Origin: Fennellomyces sp. T-0311
Taxonomy: Eukaryota > Mucoromycota > Mucoromycetes > Mucorales > Lichtheimiaceae
DNA: 64,000 bases
NCBI GenBank assembly: GCA_025266875.1
Contig: JALLLT010000031.1
Location: 434,001-498,000 of the forward strand
Direction: 5' to 3'
Shown here: positions 1 through 12,109 of the stretch, piece by piece
How positions within the stretch are numbered: the first letter of the stretch is position 1
Layout of the letters: the number at the start of each line of letters is the position of its first letter
Position numbers and translations under genes: made by a program
The notes under the pieces: model-generated
What the model was told of the DNA's origin: nothing
The model's input: the letters and a program-made list of their open reading frames with translations, nothing else
Database searches by the model: none

Positions 1-35
1 TGCATATGAGATTGCTGCGGAGGCGGTAAACTTAC

Positions 36-90
36 GAACATGGCCAGCGAATAAAGCAATGGCAGCTGCACCAAGGATGTATGGTTTCAT
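36..90 (-). CDS. First exon of a probable secreted protein (cut by window edge)
   Basis: An ATG at 90 on the minus strand opens 18 codons reading MKPYILGAAAIALFAGHV, a hydrophobic stretch typical of a signal peptide core. It is followed at once by a good 5' splice site (GTAAGT, beginning at 35). The rest of the gene would lie to the left of the window, so no function can be given. It is divergent from the Ca2+-ATPase, with about 460 bp between the two starts that would serve as shared upstream DNA. The evidence is only the start, the hydrophobic run and the splice donor; it could be chance. Confidence 0.45.
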
Positions 91-549
91 TGCCAAATGA
101 AGGACGAAAAGAGAGCGGGCGTGTAACCTTCACCAGTTTCGGACGGACGTTGAGCAACGCGACTTTGCATAAGAGGATTGTTGATTCCCCGGCACTTTTT
201 CTCGTTTTGTAACAATAGCTCCAGTAAAGCGTAAAATAAAAAAAACTTGCAAACAAACACTTTGACTCGTAGGTGTCCCAATGCACGCCGACAGCGCAAG
301 GCCTTTGGCGGCATGTACGCTGCAAGTGCCATGGCGTGGTAGGGGAATGCGGTTGTGGGCTCCCCGCTGTCCCTGCGAGAGGGTTGCAGTCGATGGGTCG
401 AACGCACTATCGACAACACGATCTGTTTCAAACAATATGAAAAGATATCACTTTCATTCCGAAACCCAAAGTGACAGTAATTTTCGAGCATCATCGAAAC
501 CAACCCCCCGCTTCCCTTCCCCGCTTCCCTTTTTTTCTTTCCTTGAACC

Positions 550-3500
550 ATGCCAGATGATGAGGAGCGACAGCCGCTGCTGGCTTCCAGCAGTATGTTC
601 AGCATTACACCCGAACAACTGATGGGGCTCGTCGATCCAAAAAACCCAGAGCTATTAAAGCAACTTGGCGGGATCGAATCTATCGCAGGCGCACTGCACG
701 TTGATCCCACAACCGGCTTGTTTGAGGATATGGTGGATTTGCGACAAAAGGTCTTTGGCTACAACGAACTGCCAAAGGCAAGAACAAAAAGCTTTTGGCG
801 GCTCTTCGTAATGGCGTACAACGACAAAACAATCAGTAAGACACAAGGAAGCCAGCAAAAAGCCGAGCAACTTTTCCTAACGAACGCGTAGTTCTGCTGA
901 CTGTCGCAGCAATCGTATCTCTCGGCATCGGTATCGGACAGGATTATTCATCCAAACATCCGCTAGATCAACCGCGAATAGGATGGTAAGTTTCGTTTCT
1001 GTCTTCATGTAGCTCTTTTTGTTGAAAGGCTGAGCTTTAGGGTTGAAGGGACGGCTATCCTTGTTGCTGTACTTGCAGTGACGCTGACAAATGCAATCAA
1101 CGATTTCCAGAAAGAGCGTCAGTTCCAAAAACTGAATGCCAAAAAGAATGATAAAAAGGTCACGGTCATGCGCATGGGCCGGGAACAGCGTATCAACGCC
1201 CACGATCTTGTTGTGGGTGACATATTGATCGTGGAACCCGGCGATGTCGTCCTTGCCGATGGTCTTTACGCCTCGGGCTACAACTTGACATGCGATGAAT
1301 CATCAGCCACAGGCGAATCCGAAGCTGTCAAAAAACATCCAGCTGCCACCATGGATTCAGAAGACGACTGCTTTATCCTTTCCGGCTCAAAAGTCCTAGA
1401 AGGCGTCGGCCGAGTCCTTGTTACTGCCGTTGGAATGAATTCCTTTTATGGAAAGACCATGATGGCCCTGCGACGTGATCCAGATACAAGCCAACGACAA
1501 GAAAACACACCTCTCCAACTTAAATTGGATGTACTGGCTGAGCAGATTGCCAAATTTGGTATCGGTGCCTCTTTGCTCATGCTAGTTACGCTTACTATCA
1601 AGTACTTTGCCACGGCAGATCATCCGGATGGCGCTCAGGTGGCATCCACCCTAATCAACATTGTCATCCAAACTATTACCATCATCGTTGTGGCGGTACC
1701 CGAAGGTCTCCCCATGGCAGTTACCATGGCACTTGCCTTTGCGACAACTCAGATGCTCAAGGACAATAACTTGGTGCGCGTGTTAGCAGCTTGCGAAACG
1801 ATGGGCAATGCGACCACCATATGCACCGATAAAACCGGTACGTTGACGCAGAACCAGATGACTGTTGTCAAAGGTACGCTCGGGATGGAGCAATTTGCCA
1901 ATCCAGAAGCGCTTCAAGAATGGACAAAACGTATCGATGGAAGCGTCATTCGACTCTTTGTTGAGGGAGTTTCGGTCAATTCAACAGCATACGAAGACGG
2001 CGGTGGTGACAAGAAAACGTTTTTGGGTTCCAAGACCGAAGTTGCTTTGCTCGTATTGGCCAAGAAGCTAGGCGGTGACTACATGACGATTCGTCGCCAC
2101 GCAACCATAGCCAAGATATTCCCTTTTGCTTCGAAGAAGAAAAGCATGTCAACCATCATCAAACTCGGCAACACCTATCGTGCATACACAAAAGGCGCTT
2201 CAGAAATCATGTTGCGTGCGTGCACACGATATATTAATTCTGAAGGAGTGGTCAGCGAATTGGATGCCGAGACAAGACAACAATGGGAAAAAATCATCGA
2301 CAAGGATGCCAGTGAAGCGCTTCGAACTATCGCGCTAGCCTACCGTGATATGGATACTGAGGAATACGATGCTATGAGTGAGGATGAGAACGATTTTCCA
2401 CTTGAAAACCAGATCTTGATTGGCGTGGTGGCAATCGAAGATCCACTACGTTCAGGTGTTGTCGAATCTGTTGCAGCTTTTCGACGCGCTGGTGTCTTTG
2501 TTCGCATGGTAACCGGTGACAACCTGAAAACTGCTACTGCCATCGCACGGAGTGCCGGAATTCTTACAAAAGGTGGCGTTGTTTTGAGCGCATCCGAACT
2601 ACGCAATATGTCACCTTCTGAACAACGACAAGCAGTGCGAAGAATGCAAGTTCTTGCACGTTCGTCGCCGGCAGACAAAACTACCGTTGTTGTTCGTTTG
2701 CAAGAACTCGATCAAGTTGTTGGCATGACTGGTGATGGTACAAACGATGGCCCAGCGCTTCGCCTTGCGGATGTCGGCTTTAGTATGGGTATCACGGGTA
2801 CTGAGGTAGCCAAGGAGGCATCGGATATTGTTTTGATGGACGACAATTTCAATTCCATCTTGAAAGCGCTTTTGTGGGGCCGTACTGTCAACGATGGTGT
2901 ACGCAAATTCCTGACATTCCAATTGACCGTCAATGTCGCAGCCGTGGTCATCTCATTTATCAGTGCTGTATCATCCAACAAGGCAGAAAGTGTACTGTCC
3001 GCCGTACAATTATTATGGGTCAACCTTATCATGGATACATTGGCAGCACTAGCTCTGGCAACTGAACGCCCAACGAATGACTTGCTCGATCGCAAACCAG
3101 CTTCGAAGTTTGCGCACTTGATCAACTATCGCATGGTGAAAATGATCCTTGGACAAGCTATTTTCCAAATCGTCGTCAATCTTACTGCAATTTATGCCGG
3201 AAGCAAGATATTTGGAGTGGATGATGAAGCAGTGCTGCGAACGATCGTATTCAACATATTCGTGTTCCTGCAAGTGTTCAACGAAATTAATTGCCGACGA
3301 ATCGACGGAACCTTGAATGTGTTCAAGGATATTACACATGACTGGATCTTTATTGCAGTGCAGGTCGCTGTTATCGTGTGCCAAATTTTCATCGTAACTT
3401 TTGGCGGGCTTGCATTCAATACGACTCCACTTACATGGCAACAATGGATTATCACTGTCAGTATTGGTGCATTATCACTTCCTGTTGGTGTGATTATAAG

Positions 3501-3786
3501 GCTGACACCTGATTGTTGCGGCATTGAACGTCGGTACAACGAGGACGCAACTCCACTTACCAGTTACTCTAGATTAAACTGGGAAGGTGCAATTGGTCAA
3601 ATTCGTAATCAACTGCGTGTTTATTCAGCACTACGAAAGTCATACCATACTCCACCTATGCAAAATCCTCCTCAAAAGCCAGCCACAGGCTTCTTTTCTG
3701 CACCTGCAAGCGAGTCAGCAAGCATTAGCGCCGAACCATACAACTATGGAGCCACAACTACTCAATCAGCAGATTCCTCTCCGTAA
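550..3786 (+). CDS. PMC1: P-type Ca2+-ATPase, PMCA/PMC1 type
   Basis: Three exons (550-835, 892-985, 1041-3786) joined by GT-AG introns give 1,041 residues. The pump would move Ca2+ out of the cytosol into vacuole or across the plasma membrane using ATP. Seen in the protein: TGES actuator motif near residue 217, PEGLP in the fourth membrane segment near 347, the phosphorylated Asp in DKTGT at about 390, and GDGTND of the hinge near 691, followed by the C-terminal membrane helices. The N-terminal extension of about 90 residues before the first helix is usual for fungal PMC1-like pumps. The Ser/Pro/Ala-rich tail after the last helix is short and no clear calmodulin-binding helix is evident by eye. 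The start is the first in-frame ATG (context ACCATGCC). All catalytic motifs are present, so it should be active; whether it is vacuolar or plasma membrane cannot be told. Confidence 0.95.
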
Positions 3787-4075
3787 TAATACCAGAATCT
3801 TTGTAAATAGTTATTATACTTTTGAACTAAATGAGGTATCATTTTTATTAAGACTATATGAAAGCTAATTTTCTAATTACCATTTTGAACAAAATAATAC
3901 TAATGGAAGAACAAAAAATCCCGAGAACAAAGAAGAAAAACACTGTTTAGAACAATATGAATGGAGAAAGTAGAGGGATCAACAAGAAAATAAGAGTATG
4001 CTATAGAAGGGTGGAGGCGTATATGTAAAATATGTCAATCATTGGCTTGTATGCTCATAAAAGAGAGTGTATGAA

Positions 4076-5226
4076 TTAAAAGAGGAACCAAGCAGCCAAA
4101 CCAGCCAAACCAGCGACAGCAGAGCCTGCAGCACGGAAGTTTGAGGAAGCAGCAGAGTGGGAATTGCTGGAACTAGGATGGGCAGAGGATGAAGATTTAG
4201 CGGCAGAGCTGTGTGGGACACTGCTTGAGGAGGTGGCTTGAGCAACACGAGAGCTAGGTCCAGCAGCGGATGATGCACCTGCGGATCCAGAAGCAGTTGC
4301 CATAGATGGAGCGGCTGAAGCAGCACCCAAAAGAGATTCATCATCGATATTAATATCGGATGGAGCAGCAGCAGCATGGAATTTCTCGTCATCCCAATCG
4401 CCGCCCTTGCCACCTTTCTTGCCGCCCTTTCCGCCCTTTCCGCCCTTGCCGCCCTTGTGGTCATCCCAGTCGTTATCGTCATCCCAGTCGCCACCTTTCT
4501 TGCCGCCATATTTGCCCTTCTTGCCTCGTCCACCTTCCCAGTCACCATCACGACCGCTACGGCCACCTTCCCAGTCACCGCCACGACCGCCACGACCACC
4601 GCGACCGCCTTCACGACCCCATTCACCGCCACGACCGCCACGACCACCGCGACCGCCTTCACGACCCCATTCACCGCCACGGCCGCCTTCGTGTCCCCAG
4701 TCGCCGCCACGACCACCGCGACCACCGCGACCGCCTTCACGGCCCCAGTCACCGCCACGTCCGCCTTCGTGTCCCCAATCGCCACCACGGCCACCATCAT
4801 GTCCCCAGTCACCGCCACGGACAGGTGTAACCTAACGGAAGCATTAGATAATTGACGATATTTTGGGCAGTCCAAAGCTTACGAGAGCTGGGAAGATAGG
4901 TTGAGTTAAGGTAGCAGTAACAGTGGTCGCTACGACCACTGGCGGCTTGTCTGTGACCTCGATGTTATCAGCTGAAAGGAAAGGAAGGCCGGCTTTGATG
5001 GCTTCACGGATATGTTGGATGTTGCCTTGGCGACCATCATCTTTGCGGTGCCAGTCGCCGCCATCATGACCCCAATCACCGCGTCCCCCCTCCCAACCGC
5101 CGTCGCGGGCTACAGAAAGCAATTCAGGTCAGCAGGACTCTCTGGATATAAAGAGATAGGGAGCTTACAAGCAACAGCAGCTGTGGTCATAGCCGCAGAA
5201 AAAGCGAGAACAGATGCAAATTTCAT
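4076..5226 (-). CDS. Secreted glycine-rich repeat protein with GPI-anchor signal
   Basis: Three exons (5169-5226, 4883-5109, 4076-4831) give 346 residues. Exon 1 encodes a signal peptide (MKFASVLAFSAAMTTAAVA). Exon 2 has a short Gly/Trp/Asp segment and then an ordinary segment ending in a Thr/Val-rich stretch. Exon 3 starts with a tandem array of units of the form RGGDWGH(D/E)GG and RGGEWGREGG, about ten Gly-Gly-Arg/Trp units long, then Lys/Gly/Asp-rich repeats, a Ser/Ala-rich region and a C-terminal hydrophobic run (AVAGLAGLAAWFLF) preceded by small residues, as in GPI attachment signals. It is probably a cell-wall or surface protein; no enzyme domain is seen. The repeat codons produce long proline-rich open frames on the opposite strand that should be ignored. 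Function unknown. Confidence 0.8.
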
Positions 5227-5438
5227 AATAGAAAAGGAAGATGCAAGGAATTTACTACAGCGTCAAAGGCATGTGCGTACCATTTTATATACTGCTAGGT
5301 CGCAAATATTCCCGAATATGGACCGGATCAAAAGCGAACTGCCTTTTGGACAACAAATGCGTGCCGGCGAGCTAAAACTCCCGATTTCGCGGCTACTGAA
5401 TTTGCTTGGCTGACACGCACAACATAAACTTTTTACAG

Positions 5439-6074
5439 ATGGGTCTACCCGTTCGTCAAGATGAAGTCTCGGCCCTAATTAAGGAAGCCCAGGCACTTGT
5501 GGCTAAGAAGGACGACATTGAAGCGCAGTTACGTGAGCTTGAAGAAGGATTGCAGTTACAGGGTGTAGGCATGGATCAACCTCTCATCGATCGTTCCGGA
5601 TTCCCGCGATCCGATGTCGATGTCGCAGCAGCACGTACTTCACGAAACTTGGTGCATCGACTACGAAACGATCACAAAGATGTCATGAAGGAAATTGAAC
5701 AAGCATTGCACAAAGTTCATCAAGCTTCGCGCACTACTGACCAGGCTACAGCTGCTATTACGCAACCCACCCCTCCTGCGACAGTGCAGCAGCCGCTTGT
5801 TCCCGCCGCGCCTTTTGCACTTGTCAATGCAGTTGCTCCAGACTCACCAGCAGATGCCAGTGGCTTGCGAAGGAATGATAAAGTGGTAAAGTTTGGACAC
5901 GTTCATGCAGAAAATCATGATCGGTTGCAGGCCCTGAACAGACTTGTTGGCCAAAGTGAAAACAAAGCAATCAAAGTCGTTGTATCGCGAGATAATACAT
6001 CCCTCGAGCTGACCCTTATTCCACGCGAATGGTCTGGCAGAGGAACCCTAGGTTGTCACATCGTGCCATTGTAA
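5439..6074 (+). CDS. nas2: 26S proteasome assembly chaperone PSMD9/Nas2
   Basis: A single exon of 211 residues. The N-terminal ~90 residues are helical and coiled-coil-like (MGLPVRQDEVSALIKEAQAL...), a Pro/Gln/Thr-rich linker follows, and residues about 125-205 form a PDZ domain (NAVAPDSPADASGL, then NDKVVKFG). This is the layout of p27/Nas2, which binds the Rpt5 tail and guides assembly of the proteasome base in the cytosol or nucleus. The start is taken at the ATG at 5439, since family members begin close to this helix; the in-frame codons upstream lack an ATG. It is divergent from the GPI protein (213 bp between starts) and 104 bp upstream of the Swp1-like gene on the same strand. Length is normal for the family. 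Confidence 0.92.
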   Translation: MGLPVRQDEVSALIKEAQALVAKKDDIEAQLRELEEGLQLQGVGMDQPLIDRSGFPRSDVDVAAARTSRNLVHRLRNDHKDVMKEIEQALHKVHQASRTTDQATAAITQPTPPATVQQPLVPAAPFALVNAVAPDSPADASGLRRNDKVVKFGHVHAENHDRLQALNRLVGQSENKAIKVVVSRDNTSLELTLIPREWSGRGTLGCHIVPL

Positions 6075-6178
6075 AATACCTTGTAATAAACGTGTATGCT
6101 TTTCATTAAGCGCAAGTAAAACGAGCCAATGAAACCCAGCAAACGCATTACCCTTTTGTCCTTTCTCCTTGCTCAATA

Positions 6179-6665
6179 ATGATCACGACATTGATCGCGC
6201 TATCACTGTCTGCATTATCTGTCTATGCTGCAGGCGATGAAGATGTGTTTGAATGGCGCCCCGAGATTCACCATGTATTCAGAGACGCCGAAACGATGCC
6301 TCCAGCTTGGTTCTCTCAACTATTCGCACTGATCGCGCTTTCACCATGGCTCGTTCTAACTATTGGAGTAAGTCTGCCGGCGCCTTTCTCTCTGTGAACA
6401 GACGATTAACTTGAAGCAGTGGCTCGGACTCGGTGTTACCCCTTTCAAGGTTCTAGGCCAGCTTGCATCCGGCCCCACTATCCGACCTGTCTCTATCGTC
6501 GCGTTCCTGACTTCTCTTGCAGCCGTCGAATACCTTTTCTATCTGTACTTCACGCGTCTCAACATTTTCGAAACACTTAGTTACCTCGCACTCCTCCTTC
6601 CCGTCGTGTTTGTCACCGGTCAACACGCGCTTCGTCAAGTGCAAGCACGACGAAAGTCAGCTTAA
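6179..6665 (+). CDS. SWP1: Oligosaccharyltransferase subunit Swp1/ribophorin II, minimal form
   Basis: Two exons (6179-6367, 6420-6665) give 144 residues. After a signal peptide ending near AAGDEDVF the protein carries the ribophorin II C-terminal signature (PEIHHVFR, then PPAWFSQLFAL), three to four membrane segments and a basic tail (RQVQARRKSA). In the family this part sits in the ER membrane as part of the N-glycosylation complex. Odd point: yeast Swp1 is about 290 residues and animal ribophorin II about 630, but only the membrane domain is present here. The 104 bp between the PSMD9 stop and this start leave no room for a luminal domain, so the short form is real unless a distant exon is used. 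Confidence 0.85.
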
Positions 6666-6711
6666 AAAATATATATTTATTTTTTTATGCATCGTCGAAA
6701 AAAAGAACGTG

Positions 6712-9700
6712 TTATCTATCATTGCGAATGTTCACAGGCCGATCACTATACAATGTAACGGTGAACTCTCCTGGGGTATCCTTTTCATGTGTGGCAAGCA
6801 CGATAATGTATCCTGTCTGGTTTTGGCTTAGAACGACATCGCTTGTAGCCACTCCCTAGATGACGAAAGCAGTTTAATTCCAAAATCGCGAGTAAAACAA
6901 ACTCTTTATACCTGAATGACATTTGTATATGGTCCTGATGTTGCAACTTCGCGACCAAACAATTCGGTCGGATGTTTTTCGTATATGGTAACATTGATCG
7001 AGGGGACTGGGTCTACCTTGTCTGCCTGCAACCGAACCTTGACTGTGGTCAGCTCTCGTATCTCCAAGAGGTACCGAGGGTTGTTGCCATAGTGACCGTA
7101 GCTCGGGCAACCCATCGCACTATACCCGCATATCCATTCCCCGTGAAGCACTTTCCGAAACATGCCCTGCGTATCCATGTGAGTATGTTAAATACCAAAT
7201 ATATATAAGGAAAAAGAAGTGGAAAACATACCGCGCCCTCGGATGGAATAGGCTCTGTGTGGACTTTTACGGTGCTTGCCACAGTGAGGATGAATTGGCC
7301 AAGTAAATCAGGTTCGAATGTAGAGGCGACCACAGTATAATTGCCCGCTATTTAGTCCCAAAGTTTAGTTATCCAGGAAAGCGGCCTATATATGCCACTT
7401 ACGTGCAATCTGGGGCAGCTCACAATAGGAGAATCCATGACGATAAGGACCTGATTCAGCGAGAATGTCCCGCATGGAAACACTGTAATGATTCTCTTGA
7501 GCAACCACAATGCTGGCGTAAAATATGATCAATGTTTACCTTGACGCTCTTTTTCCACCTTCCACAAGCATCAAATGAACTGCAAAAGATTTAGGAGCTT
7601 CCAGCATAAGTAGTAAACCAGCATCGGCTCTATACTCTCCCGAGCTATGCGGGGGTACAGTGATTTTCCATTGTGGATTGTTGAGGTAGGAAGCCTTGGA
7701 TGCATTACCACCCGCTGTTTGTTCAGTCCATTGCCCAACAATCTATTACACAAACATCAGTACGAAGATAGTTTTTATAAGAAAAAGCATACCTTTTCCT
7801 CTATCGAGTACTGCATAGGGACTTCTGTGAGCTTGAAAGGAGCGAGAGACCATGCACGCAACGAAAAGTACAAGGATTGGGCTTTTTCATGCTGAGAAGC
7901 GACAATGGTATAGTCACTTGTACCAGGAGGTGCATTGAACCGAACCTAAACTTTTTGTAAATTCTCCTACGCAACGAAATGCTGTACGGCCTACCAATAT
8001 ATGCGGACTATTGACATACGTGCCCTTGTAAACAAACGTCGATTAGTTCAATGTACAAAAACCGCATATTTGTATGTACCTCTTTGAAAGGGTCTCCAGG
8101 ATAATATATCCTTTGACCACCCGTGTTGCTGTAGACGTGCAGGGTAATATAATCCGTGTTTTCTTCGGTGATCATAACGTGCTTTGACAGCAGCAGCCAA
8201 ACGGCTGCAGGTTTTTTATCCGGCACCGTCACTTGAAGACTAAATTGCGGATTGTATCCCAGATTGTAAACATCCTTCTTGGGGCCAACATGCTCCGGCC
8301 AGACACTTTTGAAATATGAGAAAAAAAGGGCAAACGTTGAAAAAAAAAACTTACGTATGCAAGACCCATCGATGAGTGAATGGTTCTGGATTCCAGTTGA
8401 GGTGAATGGACGTGAAATGGGTGCAAACAGACTCAAAGTCAATCCAGAATATGCCATCATCATTCTGTTCTGCCACGTATGGATCGTAATTCAAGGCGTT
8501 TTTGAGTTCAGTAGTCCAGCTAGCTCTATCCATATGACTGTATGGTCCCCGCCAACGCTTATGGCTCCACGGATTTTTAACTTGCATAAACCGTTTTCCC
8601 AATACCGTTTTGATATCGATCACAGCATATGCGTGTGTTGGTACCAGTCCCATGCTATCAGCGTCGGCTTCCGTCAATTCACCCGTTGCAATTGTCACCA
8701 ACACATCACCTGCAATTTTTGAATGATTAAGAAGCTTCGTTATCAGTCCTGGCTTACCATATTTTGAGCCTTCCAAGATTCTGTCCCATACTTTATCAGC
8801 AACAAAATGCTTGCTGTGATTATAGATTGCGTGTGAGATGCCAGCTTCTGTAAATGGGTGTCATAAATCTTACTCGTAGATAAAAATATGCTCCGGAATC
8901 CAACCGGTCAAAGAGCTATAAGGAACAGATGTTAGAAGAAAATAGAAAACCTGGTGTTAAATAGGAGACTTGCTATAAATCAATTCCTGAGTTTCTACGC
9001 GTAAGTTTTAGTTAACTGTTCATATAGTGCATTTACTTGCAATGCTTACGATCCGGGGAAATCGTATCCGCCCATCAGCTTCATATACTGTACCAAAAGA
9101 AATAGTCAGAACGAAGATTCCGTAAAAGGTACAACATGCATACCGCCTTTTCAATGATACTCGCCCACAACTCTTCCTTGTGCGTTGAAAAGGTACACAT
9201 TAACGTGCCGTCGCGTGAAACCGGTAACAGATCATCCACCACTAAAAGCGCAATGAGCTTACATTACTTACTGCATGTAATGGATAAAAACATACCTATC
9301 TATAAATCTGCTTGAGTAAACCATATTGACGAAACATCTTTATACGATTTACCTTTCGCTGAATGCCATTATGTACAAGTTTGATAACATACTTTCCGTT
9401 GGGGTTATAACACGGTTGACCTCGTGCATCTTGAGGGTATATACATGATGTAATGAGCTGAAAAATATCCGTCAGCCCAAGAAACAGAGCGTGCAAAAAA
9501 AGCCAACCATACCTGCTTTTTGAATTTCCGTTCGTAAGCAGCAGCAACGCAAAGGGAAGCGACAAAGGAACAATCTGTCACAACGTCTTGGACAATACTG
9601 GTACTCGAAATGAGTTGTATAAGCTTGGGGTGTCTCATAAACTCAGTAGGTCGTTTCCATCCACCAAATTTGGCCAACTGCTTTTCCGATAAGCGGAGCG

Positions 9701-11049
9701 AGCCGTCTGGATCACTACCCATTTACAGATTAGGTGTATACCAGTATGAAATACCATTAGTTTACATACATGAAACGATTTGGAAAAGCGAACTTCTCCT
9801 TCAAGTCAGTATCATCTATCCAAGGCAGAAACACGTTGTCGTTGACGTTGGATGTGTACTTGAGCACCTCAAGCTCGGCACTAGATAGCCGCTGTGTCAT
9901 CAGCTCGTCACCTGGATATCCAGCCGATTTTCCGTTCACTTCTTCAATCGTGCGAACAGATATGTTGGATCTTGTGGATGAGGTAGAAGATGCGCGATTC
10001 CGACCAAGAGTGGGTCGATCGCCTCTCCGTGTATATCCTTTTTCGTTTTTAACGGCTGTTACACGATGCATTTGTCAGCAGCCTAGCAGCAATGAGAAAA
10101 AAAGAAAGAAACAACAGCTTACCCAAAAGCTGATTCTTCTGGTGCATCATCTGTGCTTTCATCTCCTCAGCCTTGTCGACTGCCTGCAAACACAGGTTAC
10201 GAGCTAATGCTCGTTTGCGCGGATCATACGCCAAGGCTAAAAGTCAAGGGCCACATTAACTGATCTGTAACGTAGCAACTTACAGGGAGTAAATACTTAC
10301 CTTCGTAAGCCTTCTTAGACCAATCTGCGGCATCCAAATAGTACTCCAACGCCTCATCGATATATTTCTTTGCATCGTTGAGTCCCCCCTGAGTCAGCGA
10401 AAACTAAAACAGGCACATAAATCAACGGTAACTTTATGCCTTGCCTTGGATACGTTACTTGTGCCTTTTGCAAGAACCAGCGAATTTCAGACGTCTCCTC
10501 ATCATCCGCATCGCTGTCGTCTTCCGAGCTATCCATTGTTTCGGGAGCGTCGTACAAGCGATGCTTTTTAGCATCGGGATGGGCTGCAGCAGGAGATACT
10601 ACTCCCGCATTATATCGTTCAAGTTGTCCGCTTCGATGCACATATTCGTTGAGTTTCTGTTTCAATTGATTACGCTCGGCCCTATGATCTCCATAACTTG
10701 CTACAAGGGAAATTCGTGAGCTTATTCGGTCTTCGTATGCTTATTTCCCGTTTTCTTCTTACATTTCGACAAGTCATTTAGCACCTAAAATTCCACGTCA
10801 GTCTTACACAAAAGCAAAGAACCGAGTCATGTTCACCTCAATGAGACGTTTGTAAGCATTTAGAGCTTGGCCGAATTGGCCGAGGCGATCGAGTTTGACA
10901 GCGACGCATGCTGCCTTGTATGCTTCTGCATATAAGTCGGTATGGTCTGAGTCCGATGCATCGGACGATGGAGAAATTGAAAGAGCATATGAGCGAGCCG
11001 TTTCCGTGGGTGAGCTGATATAGCCTGCAGATCGCCGTTTATCACTCAT
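6712..11049 (-). CDS. RIM13: Calpain-like cysteine protease, Rim13/PalB/calpain-7 family
   Basis: A gene of more than a dozen short exons (first exon 10837-11049, second 10763-10784, last ending in a TAA at 6712-6714), roughly 1,100 residues. Order of parts: two MIT-like three-helix repeats ([20 protein letters not shown] around 10,850-10,930; a second one around 10,150-10,400), a Ser-rich spacer, the CysPc protease core, then two C2-like beta domains. The triad can be seen: Cys in DCSFVASL (about 9,557-9,580), His in [10 protein letters not shown] (about 8,630), Asn in VKNPWSH (about 8,565). MIT repeats plus C2-like tails mark calpain-7/PalB, which is recruited by ESCRT-III and cleaves the Rim101/PacC factor in pH signalling. 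Exon edges inside 7,200-9,700 are approximate. The start ATG at 11049 is chosen because the MIT domain follows closely and the frame upstream loses coding character. Confidence 0.88.
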
Positions 11050-11400
11050 GAACGCATGTAAGCGCGGTCTGTGCTTGGGATAAAGAACAAGTGTGTACTG
11101 GAACTCAGCAACGGCCGTTTTGGATTCTCGGCTCGCAAACAGGTTTCGCCCGAAATAAACAAAAAGCGCGACCTCCTTCACCGCCTTTTGCTGGCTGGAA
11201 GTACAACCGGTGCCCACTAGCGAAAATGAGCTCCTTGGTGCTGAGAGGGTATGGGTATGCACAGGTTTGGTTGAAAAAAAAGGACACTTTACGTGGTCGA
11301 AAGGTTATTTTTTCGTCGAGAAACAAATGCTTAGAGTATTGATGCGGTTTACAAAAGGGGATAATTACAATAGGGCTGGCTCTACTAATATACAATACGC

Positions 11401-12109
11401 CTAGTGGTCTTCTTCCGAAGCGCAGAGATCGGCATAGGCTTTCTCATCCATGAGACCCTCGAGCTCCTCGGGGTTCGACAGCTTGATCTTGGCCAGCCAG
11501 CCTAAAGTGCAGACGATGAGTGACAAGCATACGCCGATTGCTCTGACTTACCATCTTCTTCGGGGCTCGAGTTGATCAAGGACGGCTCACCCTCCAAAGC
11601 CTCATTGACATTGACAACCTCACCGGAAACGGGGGAGTAGATATCGCTGGCAGCCTTGACCGACTCAACAGCGCCAATTTGATCTGGCGCCGGAAAACTG
11701 ATCAACGACGCGTCGTTCTCAGCAAAACAAACACATACCTTTCTTCTCGACGGCCTGACCGACAGCAGGCGATTCGACGAAGACAACATCGCCCAGAGCC
11801 TATCGTGCCTGACATGAGCGTCATGCTGTATCTACCGGCCAACGACATACCTTTTGAGCATAATCGGTGATACCGATAGTGCCGACATCACCTTCAACAG
11901 AGATCCACTCGTGGTCATCGGTGTACTTCTTGGCTATAACGGGCATGGTAAATATAGCCGGTCCTTTTTTTCACACACACACACGGAACTCCAAGACACA
12001 AAAAAAAAAGCTTACTGGCATAAGTGCGGAAGGCAGACAGAGTGGCGGACTTGCGCAACACAGGGGCGTAGGGACGCACAACACGCGAAGTGAATTGTCT
12101 GAGAGCCAT
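11401..12109 (-). CDS. gcvH: Glycine cleavage system H protein, mitochondrial
   Basis: Five exons (12016-12109, 11851-11933, 11739-11799, 11552-11683, 11401-11501) give 156 residues. The N-terminus ([20 protein letters not shown]) is a basic mitochondrial presequence. The H-protein fold follows: [29 protein letters not shown], then the lipoyl site in [19 protein letters not shown] with the modified Lys in SVKA, and the C-terminal [13 protein letters not shown]. It carries the aminomethyl group between P, T and L proteins in mitochondrial glycine breakdown. Length and all conserved blocks are normal. The splice phases fit without a break. Confidence 0.96.

Noticed and set aside
281..622. 113-codon plus-strand frame upstream of the Ca2+-ATPase
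   Set aside because: No family likeness and it overlaps the true ATPase start in another frame.
4360..4855. Three overlapping plus-strand proline/histidine/alanine-rich open frames
   Set aside because: They are the antisense of the glycine-rich repeats of the GPI-anchored protein; the minus strand has signal peptide, splice sites and GPI tail.
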